Numbered from the stretch's first letter, positions 51,012-60,621 are shown. The stretch: 64,000 nucleotides of DNA from Staphylococcus debuckii (GCF_003718735.1 NZ_CP033460.1:1798001-1862000); one strand, 5' to 3'. Notes: generated by a model from the letters alone, not told the origin. Numbers and translations: made by a program.

Positions 51012-51447
51012 ACCGATATTCTAATAATTTTTTGGTGAAATAGCCTGTCACTACTTTAATAAAGTAGCAAGCAATAATCATTGCTAATATCGCACCAATT
51101 AAGAGTAAGGCGAGTTGAAGAGTGGAGAGATTCGTCTGTGGCTGCACGAAGTAATTCACCACATTAAGACTGGTCAATAATCCAAACAGAAAGAGTCCTA
51201 ATAACAAAGCATTCGCAAGTAACATCAACACGATGATGATAAATAAGAAACTAGACCCATGTGTTTTATTAGAAAAAACATGTTGCTTTAGAAATAAATT
51301 TGAAAATCTAATCGGTTGATTTAATATTTTCGAATTTGCTTGGTTCGTTTGTGCTTCTGTCATAAATTGATTTAATTTTATTTTTTCTTTTTTATTTAAG
51401 AACCAAAGTTGCTTTTTAACTTTGGATTCAAATTGTTCTCTTTTCAT
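50995..51447 (-). CDS. Two-helix membrane protein with HAAS-like N-terminus
   Basis: A 150-residue protein with an N-terminal helical part (MKREQFESKVKKQLWFLNKK, residues 1-20) that resembles the HAAS domain, and two hydrophobic segments (about 62-90 and 100-125), then a basic C-terminus. Start at 51447 is chosen because AGGTG precedes it; a TTG eight codons upstream is weaker. Its 3' end overlaps the ComK-like gene by 17 bp, tail to tail. HAAS proteins are often regulators of stress or sporulation factors, but no function is shown here. Confidence 0.65.
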   Translation of the reverse strand: MKREQFESKVKKQLWFLNKKEKIKLNQFMTEAQTNQANSKILNQPIRFSNLFLKQHVFSNKTHGSSFLFIIIVLMLLANALLLGLFLFGLLTSLNVVNYFVQPQTNLSTLQLALLLIGAILAMIIACYFIKVVTGYFTKKLLEYRFNRVQ

Positions 51448-51485
51448 ATACCTATACACCTGCCCTTGCAATACAATAAAAAAAG

Positions 51486-51525
51486 AGGCAGAAATAGTTT
51501 AAAGATACACAAACTATTTCTGCCT
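51486..51525. terminator. Terminator downstream of the transaldolase-like gene
   Basis: Perfect 15-bp stem AGGCAGAAATAGTTT/AAACTATTTCTGCCT around a 10-nt loop, with T-rich flanks on both strands. Confidence 0.9.
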
Positions 51526-51567
51526 TTATTTTAATATATTCCTAATTAAAGAGATACACTTTTTTTA

Positions 51568-52284
51568 TTATAGGATTGAGAGTCCTGATTTTTGAATGTC
51601 TTTTGCAAATCCTTTAACAGTGTCTACTGATAATTCGTTAACATCGCGACCGATATTAGGGATTTTGCTGATTACACCTGCAGGGCATGTGATGATGTCT
51701 GCACCGATTTCATCTGCTTGAATGACATTGAATAGTTCACGGCAACTTGCCCATAATAACTTGATGCCTTCTTTTGAATGCGCAATTTCCACTGATTCTT
51801 TCATGAGTGGAAGCGGATCTACACCAGTATCAGCAATACGTCCAGCAAATACTGAGATATAAGTTGGAACACCTTCTGTTACTGCTTCTGTAATAGCTTT
51901 AACTTGATCTAAAGTATAAACAGCAGTCACATTCAAATGCACATTGTCAGCTGATAATTTCTTAATCAATGGAATTGTTGATTCACCATTAGTTGTGACA
52001 ATAGGAATTTTAACAAATACATTTTTACCGTATTGTTTTAAAATTTCTGCTTCTTTAGCCATTGTATCTAAATCATCTGCAAATACTTCAAATGAAATTG
52101 AAGCATCTGGAATTTCACGTACCGCTTCTTCAGCAAATGTTTTATAATCCGTTACACCTGCTTTAGCCATTAAGCTTGGGTTAGTTGTGAAACCATCCAC
52201 TTCATTATTTTTGTATGCTGCTTTCATTTCTTCGATATCCGCACCATCTGCGAATACTTCTACGTTTAAATCTGCTTTTACCAT
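51568..52284 (-). CDS. tal: Transaldolase / fructose-6-phosphate aldolase family protein
   Basis: Schiff-base TIM-barrel aldolase of 238 residues, probably transaldolase of the pentose phosphate pathway. DGFTTNPSLMAKAG (N-terminal catalytic Asp region), NVFVKIPIVTTNG, LNVTAVYTLDQ and a central lysine in that strand pattern; VFAGRIADTGVDP follows. The start at 52284 has AGGAGG 8 nt upstream; seven more in-frame codons include that site and are excluded. The family also includes F6P aldolases, so the exact reaction is not certain. Confidence 0.88.
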   Translation of the reverse strand: MVKADLNVEVFADGADIEEMKAAYKNNEVDGFTTNPSLMAKAGVTDYKTFAEEAVREIPDASISFEVFADDLDTMAKEAEILKQYGKNVFVKIPIVTTNGESTIPLIKKLSADNVHLNVTAVYTLDQVKAITEAVTEGVPTYISVFAGRIADTGVDPLPLMKESVEIAHSKEGIKLLWASCRELFNVIQADEIGADIITCPAGVISKIPNIGRDVNELSVDTVKGFAKDIQKSGLSIL

Positions 52285-52470
52285 AGAATGAGTTCCTCCT
52301 ATCATTACTACACTTTCATTCCTTAAGAATAACTAGATTATAACACGCACTATTCTAAAACGCGATTGTGCCAACTCAAAACTTTAAACAATTAGAGAGT
52401 TTTGTAAAGGAATGGTTTATCGCTATTCCAATATGATAATATGTAAGAATGAATAGAAATGGAGGTCGCC

Positions 52471-52776
52471 ATGGCAAAATCTAAACTTTATTTTTATATT
52501 ACTCTCATCTTGGTAGTTATCAGTTTTTACTTCAATATGCGTAATCCGATTTTTAATGCGCAATTTGAATCTATCGTTAAAAAAATTATCATCAGCAGTA
52601 TCGTCAATGCAATTATCTTAATCATAGCAATTATTTTTGCAGATAAATCTATGAAACTTTCAAAGGAAAGAGCAGATTGGATTCGACCTGCTAGTAAATT
52701 CTTACCTTATATTTTATTAATAACCATTCTTCTGCATATCGCTGCTTCTTTAGTCTCATTCGGACTTCTAAAATAA
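52471..52776 (+). CDS. Small membrane protein, unknown
   Basis: A 101-residue protein with three hydrophobic segments (about residues 5-22, 38-58, 75-98) and no recognised family. The start ATG follows GGAGG; an in-frame ATG at 52459 overlaps the ribosome site. Same strand as crcB, 70 bp upstream of it, so co-transcription is possible. Confidence 0.7.
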   Translation: MAKSKLYFYITLILVVISFYFNMRNPIFNAQFESIVKKIIISSIVNAIILIIAIIFADKSMKLSKERADWIRPASKFLPYILLITILLHIAASLVSFGLLK

Positions 52777-52845
52777 TCACTTGAATTTGACAATTGCTTC
52801 CAGCGATACCACAATTTACTTATTATTAATAAAAGAGGCGGTATA

Positions 52846-53217
52846 GTGCAATACTTATATGTATTTATCGGTGGCGCTTTAGGTGCACTGATAAGATTTC
52901 TATTATCACAATTAAATCATAGCGATGGATTTCCAACGGGGACCTTTATCGCTAACTTAGCAGGAGCTTTCCTGATGGGATTCTTTACAGCTTTGATTTT
53001 AAAGTTATTTCAAAACAATCCTTTATTTAAAAAAGGAATTACCACTGGATTCTTAGGGGCGTTAACGACTTTCTCTTCTTTCCAGTTTGAACTCGTACAT
53101 ATGTTAGAACAGCATCATTATCTATTGCTTGGTATTTATGCTGTTACAAGTTATATCTTGGGTATTCTGCTTTGTTACCTCGGCGGTAAATTAGGAGGTG
53201 CGCTCAGTCATGATTAA
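52846..53217 (+). CDS. crcB1: Fluoride ion channel, first subunit
   Basis: Fluc/CrcB fluoride channel exporting F- down its gradient. 123 residues, four membrane helices: [28 protein letters not shown] (central Asn), and [15 protein letters not shown] (Phe-box and sodium site break in helix 3). Start is GTG with AGAGGCGG upstream. Its end overlaps the second crcB by 8 bp; paired genes form heterodimers in antiparallel arrangement. Confidence 0.94.
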   Translation: MQYLYVFIGGALGALIRFLLSQLNHSDGFPTGTFIANLAGAFLMGFFTALILKLFQNNPLFKKGITTGFLGALTTFSSFQFELVHMLEQHHYLLLGIYAVTSYILGILLCYLGGKLGGALSHD

Positions 53218-53566
53218 ATTGTTGTTGATTATGCTTGGCGGCGGTTTAGGTGCGGTAGTTAGAGCTGCTGTCACACAAGCATGCAGCCGTATCCCTTCTG
53301 AAATGCCGATAGCTACGTTAATAGTAAACTTGGCAGGTAGTTTTGCAATTAGTTTATTGAGCGGTTTTGCTCTTTCCAATCAATGGGCTTCTCCATTATT
53401 GATTGTAGGTTTTTTAGGTGGATTGACAACATTTTCCACTCTATCTTTAGAATTGAAAAATCTATTAACAGAACAAACAAAGCCGGCGTTATTTATTCTA
53501 TATAGTGCATTGCAATATATTCTTTGCTTTGCAGCATGCTGGCTTGGTTTTCTTCTTGCACATTAA
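53210..53566 (+). CDS. crcB2: Fluoride ion channel, second subunit
   Basis: Second Fluc/CrcB subunit, 118 residues, with [30 protein letters not shown] (central Asn) and [15 protein letters not shown]. The start ATG at 53210 follows AGGAGG located inside crcB1; an earlier GTG at 53198 overlaps that site. The overlap with crcB1 indicates coupled translation, suited to equal production of two halves. Confidence 0.94.
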   Translation: MIKLLLIMLGGGLGAVVRAAVTQACSRIPSEMPIATLIVNLAGSFAISLLSGFALSNQWASPLLIVGFLGGLTTFSTLSLELKNLLTEQTKPALFILYSALQYILCFAACWLGFLLAH

Positions 53567-53590
53567 AGAGAGCTCCTGCAAGTATATAGG

Positions 53591-53620
53591 AAAGGTGCTG
53601 GTACAAATCCCAGCACCTTT
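53591..53620. terminator. Terminator between crcB2 and the ADP-ribosylglycohydrolase gene
   Basis: Stem AAAGGTGCTGG (53591-53601) with CCAGCACCTTT (53610-53620), followed by TTT on the plus strand. Confidence 0.9.
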
Positions 53621-53621
53621 T

Positions 53622-54545
53622 TTATGTTGTCATAAACTCCGAAATAATAGGTTCAAACTTCTCTTTACTTACTAAATTTTCGATCCATATATCTGGAACA
53701 GCTTGAATACCATATAACAAACCGGCAATACTTCCAGTTATCGAGCCTACCGTATCTGTATCGCCGCCTAAATTAACTGCTTTAAGCACAGCATCTTTGA
53801 AATTATCAGAATTGCCGATACACCACAATGCTGCTTCTAAAGTATCTACGACATATCCAGAGGACTGAATATAACTTTGGGGGAGCTGATAGAAATCTGA
53901 CTGAAATACTTTTTCAAAATAATTTTGGTATTCCTCAGAAAGTTCAGCATCCTGTTTTAAATATATACTCAATTCTTTTTCTGTATTCTCCACACTCATC
54001 TTAAAGGTATGTCCTAAAGTAATGTTACGTAATATTTCTACATAAATAATTGAGGCGATGTGTGAACGCGGATGCCCGTGTGTAATACGTGTATAGGCAA
54101 TGACTTTATCCACGACTTCATTAAACGCCATCTCTTCAGGTAAACACTTGATTAACGGCGCAATCCTCATCAAAGCACCATTCCCGTTATTATATTCTGA
54201 TGTGCCGCCGCATTGTTCGGCTGGCGTTCCCGCTTCATATCTTCTAATTGCCTGTGTTGTAGAATTACCTACACCAAATGCAACACCAAAGGGCGTCAAA
54301 TAGCCATCATTCAAATAACGAACAAATTTTTGCATTAAACTGTCTAGATTGCCCTGCTCATTAATATTTTCTGCCAAGCATAAGGTAAGCGAACTGTCAT
54401 CCGACCATGTTCCAGGTGGTTGGTTACATGTACCATAACCAATCATGCTATCAATATTAAAACTGCCTCTATTTTCAAATTCGACAGGTACTCCTAAAGC
54501 ATCTCCTACCATCGCTCCATATAACATTCCTTTATAATCAGCCAT
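53622..54545 (-). CDS. ADP-ribosylglycohydrolase family protein
   Basis: A 307-residue DraG/ARH-type hydrolase that removes ADP-ribose from proteins or related adducts. The dinuclear magnesium site is indicated by GDALGVPVEF (residues about 14-23), TWSDDSSLTLCLAE (metal Asp pair, near 47) and LGGDTDTVGSITGSIAG (metal Asp pair, near 255). Family assignment is solid; the substrate is not known. It lies 9 bp after the aldo-keto reductase gene and is probably co-transcribed with it. Confidence 0.92.
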   Translation of the reverse strand: MADYKGMLYGAMVGDALGVPVEFENRGSFNIDSMIGYGTCNQPPGTWSDDSSLTLCLAENINEQGNLDSLMQKFVRYLNDGYLTPFGVAFGVGNSTTQAIRRYEAGTPAEQCGGTSEYNNGNGALMRIAPLIKCLPEEMAFNEVVDKVIAYTRITHGHPRSHIASIIYVEILRNITLGHTFKMSVENTEKELSIYLKQDAELSEEYQNYFEKVFQSDFYQLPQSYIQSSGYVVDTLEAALWCIGNSDNFKDAVLKAVNLGGDTDTVGSITGSIAGLLYGIQAVPDIWIENLVSKEKFEPIISEFMTT

Positions 54546-54554
54546 TCAAATCAC

Positions 54555-55397
54555 CTATTTATGATGTCCAGAATAATTATCAGGGTCAGGACCCACACGT
54601 TTATCTGCATTTAAATTATCTAATTGCGCCATTTGTGAATCGGACAGTTCAAAATCAAACACTTCTAAATTCTCTTTAATGCGTGAAGGCGTCACTGACT
54701 TCGGTATTACAACGACATCATGTTGAATATTCCAGCGAATAATAACTTGAGCCGGTGACTTGCCTACTTCTTCAGCTACTGATTTAACAACTTCATCATC
54801 TAAGATTTGAGCATTCATAAGCGGAGACCATGATTCCATTTGAATACGCTGCGCATTCAGATATGTACGCAAGTCTTCTTGAATTAAATAGGGATGGAAT
54901 TCTACTTGATCAATTACCGGTTTAATAGAGGCATGAGATAATAAAGCTTCAAAGTGATGCGGTTTAAAGTTGCTGACCCCAATATTTTTCACCTTATTAT
55001 CTTTCAGTAAATCTTCCATTCCTTTCCAAGTCTCAATCATCATATCCTCATCCATACCAGGCCAATGCATTAAATATAAATCTAAATAATCAAGACCTAA
55101 TTTGTTAAGAGAAGTTTGATAAGCCTCAGCCACATTTTCTCTGCCATAATCTTCCAACCATAATTTCGACGTAATAAATAAGTCCGAACGTTTCAAGCCA
55201 ATAGATTCTAATCCAGCCTTGATCCCCTCACCGACCTTTTCTTCATTACCATAAATCATAGCCGTATCAATACTTCTGTAACCATTCTCAATCGCAAACT
55301 GAACCGCTTCTTTAGCCTGCTCATCATTTTCCACACGGAAAGTACCTAAACCGACAATCGGCATACGGTTACCATTATAAAATTCTACATATTCCAT
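54555..55397 (-). CDS. Aldo/keto reductase
   Basis: NADPH-dependent TIM-barrel reductase of 280 residues, AKR5-like. Catalytic tetrad: Asp in SIDTAMIYGNEE with the Tyr, Lys in FITSKLWLEDYG, His in LYLMHWPG. Cofactor motif IPKSVTPSRIKENLEVF near 240. Start at 55397 with AAGGAG upstream; seven more codons upstream are not used. Substrate probably small carbonyls such as methylglyoxal; inferred from family. Confidence 0.92.
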   Translation of the reverse strand: MEYVEFYNGNRMPIVGLGTFRVENDEQAKEAVQFAIENGYRSIDTAMIYGNEEKVGEGIKAGLESIGLKRSDLFITSKLWLEDYGRENVAEAYQTSLNKLGLDYLDLYLMHWPGMDEDMMIETWKGMEDLLKDNKVKNIGVSNFKPHHFEALLSHASIKPVIDQVEFHPYLIQEDLRTYLNAQRIQMESWSPLMNAQILDDEVVKSVAEEVGKSPAQVIIRWNIQHDVVVIPKSVTPSRIKENLEVFDFELSDSQMAQLDNLNADKRVGPDPDNYSGHHK

Positions 55398-55490
55398 TCT
55401 TATCTCTCTCCTTGTCATTGATATCTCTACTATACCTTAAACTTTACCGGCCATGCATTCACTCAAACTTCCTTTTCAGGAAAAAGAAAA

Positions 55491-55523
55491 GCACTGTAAG
55501 AGCTGTAGCAACTCAAACAGTGC
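55491..55523 (-). terminator. Terminator after the NERD-domain gene
   Basis: Stem GCACTGT/ACAGTGC (55491-55497 with 55517-55523) with a long loop containing further pairing; TTTTCTTTTT follows on the minus strand. Confidence 0.7.
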
Positions 55524-55531
55524 CTCAAACC

Positions 55532-56431
55532 TTAATTAAAAGATTCAATTTCTTCCATAATGCGTGCCAAATCTTCAACATTATATTGAATGCGGCCATG
55601 GAAAACAAATTTATTAAAGTATTCATCCAATTGTTCAGCACCTACAAGTACTTTAGTATTGGTATTTTGTGCGTAATTCGAAATCGTCACGGCACCTTCA
55701 TTTTTAGGATTGAAATAAAGTAATGCCATTGGTGTATATTTCAAATTCAACTGACGTTGCAACGCATCTGCTAACTGTTCAACATAGTGCAATTGTTTAG
55801 AGTAATTCACAAACGTTGCAGATTGTTGATCGTCATTTTCATCTAATACTAAAGTTTGCGGTGTGCGCTGATCTAAATTTAAGGCATTGAAAACTTGTTC
55901 AATGGTAGGTAATTCAGCAAACTGTTTGCCGCTGATGCCATTATAAACGTGCCCTTTTAAAAGTTGCGAGTCTATAATGTATAAACCTGTACGTGTTAAC
56001 ACTAAATGACTGATACGTTCGATATCATTCATATCATTTTTCGGCAAGAAGATGTTTGCCATAATATGCATATCTTCAGGACGAATGCGTTTTTCTTTCA
56101 CTAAGCGTTCTCTTATACCGATAAGACGCATATCAGTGATATATTCGCTATGGTTTTTTGAAAACAGCTTCAATGCATCAATTTCACGATCTTTCGAATC
56201 GACTGTAGCATCAAAATCAGCACGTTGCTTCGTTACTGTTTTCTTATGTTCTACACGTTCTTTTTCAAGCTCATCTTCGTAATTATCTTTCAAGCTTTTT
56301 TCTTTTGCTTCATATTGTTCTTCTGCTTGCTGTTGTGCTTTCTTTTTACTGTTTAATGCAGTTAAGAACAATATTAAGAATATAACAGCTATGACTATCG
56401 CTGCTACTAAACCAATTTCCAATGGTCCCAT
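55532..56431 (-). CDS. Membrane-anchored NERD (nuclease-related) domain protein
   Basis: A 299-residue protein with one membrane segment (about residues 6-26), a charged coiled coil (about 27-85), and a NERD-like domain (about 110-240) showing HLVLTRTGLYIIDSQLLKGHVY, where D and a following Q/K pattern recall the nuclease core (consensus D..E-x-K; here DSQ-x-x-K). The domain's usual Glu-x-Lys is not exact, so nuclease activity is doubtful. Conserved in staphylococci upstream of metK; function unknown. Confidence 0.75.
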   Translation of the reverse strand: MGPLEIGLVAAIVIAVIFLILFLTALNSKKKAQQQAEEQYEAKEKSLKDNYEDELEKERVEHKKTVTKQRADFDATVDSKDREIDALKLFSKNHSEYITDMRLIGIRERLVKEKRIRPEDMHIMANIFLPKNDMNDIERISHLVLTRTGLYIIDSQLLKGHVYNGISGKQFAELPTIEQVFNALNLDQRTPQTLVLDENDDQQSATFVNYSKQLHYVEQLADALQRQLNLKYTPMALLYFNPKNEGAVTISNYAQNTNTKVLVGAEQLDEYFNKFVFHGRIQYNVEDLARIMEEIESFN

Positions 56432-56527
56432 ACCTATTCCGCTCCTTTACTTGTCTTACGTTTCATTATAAAGGAAAGTTTCGATTCTATCGATAATAAT
56501 CCTGAATTTCATACAAAAATCGCAGAA

Positions 56528-57724
56528 TTATGCTTGGACCGCTTCTTTCAATACATCCACTTTGTCTACACGTTCCCAAGGCAATGCGATGTCTGTACGG
56601 CCGAAATGGCCATAAGCCGCCGTTTGTTTGTATATCGGACGTTTTAAATCCAACATTTTAATGATACCTGCTGGACGTAAATCAAAATTATCACGGACCG
56701 CTTCTACTAGTTTGCCTTCAGAAACTTTTCCAGTTCCAAATGTATCTATAGAAATTGAAACAGGTTCCGCTACACCGATAGCATAAGCAAGTTGGACTTC
56801 ACATTTATCAGCTAATCCTGCTGCTACAATATTTTTAGCCACATAGCGTGCTGCATAAGCTGCTGAACGGTCTACTTTTGTTGGATCTTTACCGCTGAAA
56901 CAACCGCCGCCGTGACGTGCAAAACCACCATAAGTATCAACAATAATTTTACGACCAGTCAAGCCTGCATCACCTTGTGGTCCGCCGATAACAAAGCGGC
57001 CTGTTGGATTAATGAAGAACTTAGTTTCATCATCTAATAATGATGAAGGTACAATCGGGTCGATAACATGTTTGCGGATATCCTCTTGGATTTGATCTAA
57101 TGTGATTTCTTCAGCATGTTGTGTTGAAATAACAATAGTATCAATTCTGATTGGTTTATCATTTTCATCGTATTCTACTGTAACTTGCACTTTTCCATCA
57201 GGACGCAAGTATTTTAACGTGCCATCTTTACGCACATCTGACAAACGTTTCGCAAGTTGGTGTGAAAAGAAAATAGGTGTCGGCATATACGTATCAGTTT
57301 CGTTTGTAGCGTAACCGAACATTAAACCTTGGTCCCCTGCACCTGTAGCTTCAATTTCTTCTTCGCTGATTTCATTTCTATATTCTAAAGCGCGGTCTAC
57401 TGCTTGCGCAATATCAGGAGATTGTTCATCAATTGCTGACATCACAGCCATTGTTTGGTTGTCATAGCCGTATTTTGCTCTTGTATAACCAATTTCTTCA
57501 ACTGTATCTCTTACTACTTTTGGAAAATCAACATAAGTGGAAGTAGAGATTTCCCCGACAATCATAGCCATTCCCGTAGTGACTACTGTCTCACATGCCA
57601 CCCGCGCATCTGGATCTTTCTTTAATAATTCATCCAAAATAGCATCTGAAATTTGGTCTGCTATTTTATCAGGATGTCCTTCTGTAACAGATTCTGACGT
57701 AAATAATCTTCTATTATTCGACAT
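56528..57724 (-). CDS. metK: S-adenosylmethionine synthetase
   Basis: Makes SAM from methionine and ATP. 398 residues with [17 protein letters not shown] (residues 11-27), the hexapeptide [15 protein letters not shown], and the P-loop-like [19 protein letters not shown] block. Start ATG follows a GGAG-type site. An S-box riboswitch with terminator precedes it, so SAM shuts off its own synthesis. Divergent from pckA. Confidence 0.97.
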   Translation of the reverse strand: MSNNRRLFTSESVTEGHPDKIADQISDAILDELLKKDPDARVACETVVTTGMAMIVGEISTSTYVDFPKVVRDTVEEIGYTRAKYGYDNQTMAVMSAIDEQSPDIAQAVDRALEYRNEISEEEIEATGAGDQGLMFGYATNETDTYMPTPIFFSHQLAKRLSDVRKDGTLKYLRPDGKVQVTVEYDENDKPIRIDTIVISTQHAEEITLDQIQEDIRKHVIDPIVPSSLLDDETKFFINPTGRFVIGGPQGDAGLTGRKIIVDTYGGFARHGGGCFSGKDPTKVDRSAAYAARYVAKNIVAAGLADKCEVQLAYAIGVAEPVSISIDTFGTGKVSEGKLVEAVRDNFDLRPAGIIKMLDLKRPIYKQTAAYGHFGRTDIALPWERVDKVDVLKEAVQA

Positions 57725-57780
57725 AACTGACTCCTTTTGATTTTAATTACGAAAACTCTCTATCTATGAGCTCAAATTAA

Positions 57781-57820
57781 AAAGGGCTTCCACTATATAT
57801 ACATAGAGAGAAAGCCCTTT
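57781..57820 (-). terminator. Riboswitch-controlled terminator before metK
   Basis: Stem AAAGGGCTT/AAGCCCTTT (57781-57789 with 57812-57820), T run on the minus strand; expression platform of the S-box. Confidence 0.88.
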
Positions 57821-57832
57821 GACGTCCTTTCG

Positions 57833-57948
57833 CTCTTATCGTTCAAACGTCTTATCTGACATTTGCAAACGGTTTGGCACCTTTCTCCAATAAGGAGAGG
57901 TTGCTGGGCTTCGTTGGGTCCATGTCCCTCCGCCACTCAGGATAAGAG
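57833..57948 (-). promoter_or_regulatory. SAM-I (S-box) riboswitch of metK
   Basis: P1 arms CTCTTATC (57948-57941) and GATAAGAG (57840-57833) close the aptamer. Inside are the S-box marks on the minus strand: GAGTGGCGGAGGGAC, CCCAACGAAGCCCAGCAACC, and AAAGGTGCCAAACCG. SAM binding should stabilise the terminator at 57781-57820. Confidence 0.96.
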
Positions 57949-58040
57949 AATCCGTTACAAATAATACTACCCAAACAAAATAAAATTGTCAATTACACGA
58001 ATTGTTTTTTCATAAATCCGATGTGGAATAATGGATATAG

Positions 58041-58072
58041 TATGTTATACTATAAAAATGTAAAGGCTTACA
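58041..58072 (+). promoter_or_regulatory. pckA promoter with extended -10 and two operator candidates
   Basis: Extended -10 TGTTATACT with TATACT at 58046-58051. The surrounding TATGTTATACT (58041-58051) fits the Bacillus CcpN-box consensus TRTGHYATAYW at each position, though that consensus resembles an extended -10. Eight bases on, at the expected start of transcription, is the palindrome TGTAAAGGCTTACA (58059-58072), cre-like except that the centre is GG, not CG. Either would give glucose repression of pckA. Confidence 0.55.
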
Positions 58073-58110
58073 ATTACATTAATACTTACGCGCTGGAGGG
58101 GTTTTTAAAA

Positions 58111-59703
58111 ATGGCAGTAGATGCACAAACAAATTTAAAAAAGTTGAATCATTTGATTGAAAAACCATCATCATTATTTCAACTTACAAAAACGCAACTT
58201 TACAACAAGATTTTAGACAATAATGAAGGCGAACTCACAGAACTAGGAGCAATCAATCAATTGACAGGCCAATATACAGGTCGTTCTCCTAAAGATAAAT
58301 TTATTGTAAACGAACCTTCTTACAGAGATGCAATTGACTGGGGCTCAGTAAACCAACCTATCGAAGAAGAAAAATTCCTTAGATTGTATGATAAAGTTCT
58401 AGATTACTTAGACCAAAAAGACGAATTATACGTCTTCAATGGTTACGCAGGAAGTGACCAAGATACTCAATTACGTTTAACAGTAGTCAACGAAATGGCT
58501 TGGCACAATTTATTCGCACATAACATGTTTATCCGCCCTTCTTCTAAGGATGAAGCAGAAAAAATTAAAGCGAACTTTACAATTGTTTCTGCGCCTCACT
58601 TCAAAGCAAACCCTGAAGAAGATGGCACAGCTTCTGAAACTTTCGTTATCATTTCTTTCAAACACCGTATTATCCTTATCGGTGGAACAGAATATGCTGG
58701 AGAAATGAAGAAAGGTATCTTCTCAGTAATGAACTATTTATTACCTCAACAAGATATCATGAGTATGCACTGCTCCGCTAACGTGGGTGAAAAAGGCGAC
58801 GTTGCATTATTCTTCGGATTATCTGGAACAGGTAAAACAACTTTATCAGCAGCTCCAGATCGTAAATTAATCGGTGATGATGAACACGGCTGGAATAAAA
58901 ATGGTATTTTCAACATTGAAGGCGGCTGCTATGCGAAAGCCATCAATCTTTCAAAAGCAAAAGAACCTCAAATTTATGATGCAATCCGTTATGGTACAAT
59001 CTTAGAAAATGTTGTAGTCGAAGAAGATGGAAACGTTGATTTCGATGACAATAAATATACTGAAAACACACGTGCAGCATACCCTATCGACTATATTGAT
59101 AATATTGCTAAACCATCTAAAGCAGCGCATCCGAATACAATCGTATTCTTAACAGCTGATGCATTCGGCGTATTGCCTCCAATTTCTAAATTAACAAAAG
59201 AACAAGCGTTGTATCATTTCTTAAGTGGATTCACTTCTAAATTAGCAGGTACTGAACGTGGTATCACTGAGCCTGTACCATCATTCTCTACATGCTTCGG
59301 TGCACCATTCTTGCCATTAAATCCTAAGAAATATGCTGAATTACTTGGACAATTGATTGATAAACATGATGTTGAAGTATATTTAGTAAATACAGGCTGG
59401 ACTGGCGGAAAATACGGCGTAGGTCGTCGTATCAGCTTAAAATATACTCGTCGCATGGTTGATGCAGCTATTAAAGGCGAATTGAAAAATGCAGAATTCG
59501 AACAAGATGAAGTATTCGGTTTGAATGTGCCTAAAGACATTGAAGACGTACCGAAATCTATCTTACAACCAATCAATGCATGGAGTAATCAAGATGCTTA
59601 CCGCGAACAAGCACAAGATTTAATCTCTCGCTTTGTAGAAAACTTCAAAAAATTCGGTGAAGATAGTCAAGAAATCCCTGAAAAAGGCGGATTTAAAGCT
59701 TAA
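58111..59703 (+). CDS. pckA: Phosphoenolpyruvate carboxykinase (ATP)
   Basis: Converts oxaloacetate + ATP to PEP, first committed step of gluconeogenesis. 530 residues; [12 protein letters not shown] (kinase-1a P-loop, near 245), IGDDEHGWN (metal site), GRSPKDKF (oxaloacetate region), and ENTRAAYP. Start is the ATG at 58111 with CTGGAGGGG upstream; the open frame runs 30 codons further back across the promoter and is not used. Functionally paired with CcpA-regulated acetate genes earlier in the window. Confidence 0.97.
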   Translation: MAVDAQTNLKKLNHLIEKPSSLFQLTKTQLYNKILDNNEGELTELGAINQLTGQYTGRSPKDKFIVNEPSYRDAIDWGSVNQPIEEEKFLRLYDKVLDYLDQKDELYVFNGYAGSDQDTQLRLTVVNEMAWHNLFAHNMFIRPSSKDEAEKIKANFTIVSAPHFKANPEEDGTASETFVIISFKHRIILIGGTEYAGEMKKGIFSVMNYLLPQQDIMSMHCSANVGEKGDVALFFGLSGTGKTTLSAAPDRKLIGDDEHGWNKNGIFNIEGGCYAKAINLSKAKEPQIYDAIRYGTILENVVVEEDGNVDFDDNKYTENTRAAYPIDYIDNIAKPSKAAHPNTIVFLTADAFGVLPPISKLTKEQALYHFLSGFTSKLAGTERGITEPVPSFSTCFGAPFLPLNPKKYAELLGQLIDKHDVEVYLVNTGWTGGKYGVGRRISLKYTRRMVDAAIKGELKNAEFEQDEVFGLNVPKDIEDVPKSILQPINAWSNQDAYREQAQDLISRFVENFKKFGEDSQEIPEKGGFKA

Positions 59704-59714
59704 TATTAGTTATA

Positions 59715-59747
59715 AAGGAGCTGAGACAGTTTTGTCTTAGCTCCTTT
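59715..59747 (+). terminator. pckA terminator
   Basis: Stem AAAGGAGCTGAGACA (59715-59729) with TGTCTTAGCTCCTTT (59733-59747), one G-T pair, then TTTTTT. Its sequence resembles hairpin 2 of the repeats at 13.4 and 29.2 kb. Confidence 0.9.
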
Positions 59748-59786
59748 TTTTGGTTAGATGAGTTGATTGTGGTATGCATTGTAGGG

Positions 59787-59827
59787 AAAGTGTCGAGACT
59801 CGACTTGCCCACCTATACAGTTGCCCC
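59787..59827 (+). repeat. Dispersed intergenic repeat, copy B
   Basis: AAAGTGTCGAGACTCG followed by TATACAGTTGCCC. It matches copy A at 6742-6783 (minus strand) over both words at similar spacing. Confidence 0.5.
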
Positions 59828-59844
59828 GCCTTCCTCCATTTTGA

Positions 59845-60621
59845 CTACTTATTATTTTCAACACGATCCATCCACTCATGAATGACTTTTAATACCTCTT
59901 TCAACGCTTCTGGTCTTGGAACATGCCCTTCTTGCATTTGATAAAATGTTTCATAACGATGTCCGATACGTTCTAAATAATCTGCTAAATAATAACCTTG
60001 ATGGATGCCTACTTGTTTATCTTTTCCTCCATGAATAATTAAGATTGGAGGACTATTTTCGTCAATATATTGCAAGGCTTCTCTTTTTTCATATGCAGCT
60101 AAATCCTTCTTAGGATGCCCTACCATTCTGCGCAGCATTCCGCGTAAGTCTATGCGTTCTTCATACATTAAATGCAAATCAGAGACGCCGCCCCAAATGA
60201 TATAACTGTCAGCCGGCAAATATTGAAATGTAAGCAACCCTTGCAAGCCCCCTCTAGAGAAACCGACGAGGTGAACATAAGCATCCGGGTAGATGTGTTT
60301 TAATATATCTATAGCTTGAGTGACGTCATGCAAGTCATTACCTGAGAATTCATCACGACCTTCACTGCCATTATTTCCTCTATAGTAAGGTCCGAATACT
60401 AATGTACGAGAATCTGAAAATTGTAGCAGACGACCGGTACGAACGCGTCCGACTTTGCCTTTACCGCCGCGTAAATAAATAACAATACGTTGCACTTTTT
60501 CTTTAGGCGTCAACATTAGTCCTTTCACTTTGAGATGATCGACTTCATAAGTAACTTCTTCTCCAATATGTGAAGCCAAATCAATTGGCATACGTTTTCT
60601 ATTGATAAAGTCCAAGCGCAC
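59845..60621 (-). CDS. Alpha/beta hydrolase (prolyl-oligopeptidase-like)
   Basis: A 258-residue serine hydrolase with nucleophile elbow LVGFSRGGLQG (GxSxG, Ser near 123), a late Asp region LIIHGGKDKQVG and His in MQEGHVPRPE. Resembles small S9C/dienelactone-type esterases found next to the Nudix gene in staphylococci and Bacillus ytmA. Its start is taken at GTG 60621, overlapping the Nudix gene by 23 bp; a TTG two codons later is possible. Substrate unknown. Confidence 0.85.
   Translation of the reverse strand: MRLDFINRKRMPIDLASHIGEEVTYEVDHLKVKGLMLTPKEKVQRIVIYLRGGKGKVGRVRTGRLLQFSDSRTLVFGPYYRGNNGSEGRDEFSGNDLHDVTQAIDILKHIYPDAYVHLVGFSRGGLQGLLTFQYLPADSYIIWGGVSDLHLMYEERIDLRGMLRRMVGHPKKDLAAYEKREALQYIDENSPPILIIHGGKDKQVGIHQGYYLADYLERIGHRYETFYQMQEGHVPRPEALKEVLKVIHEWMDRVENNK

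Noticed and set aside
52777..52845. Fluoride riboswitch before crcB1
   Set aside because: No GGNGATG...TTCCGCC-type aptamer pattern in this interval or just upstream of the preceding gene.
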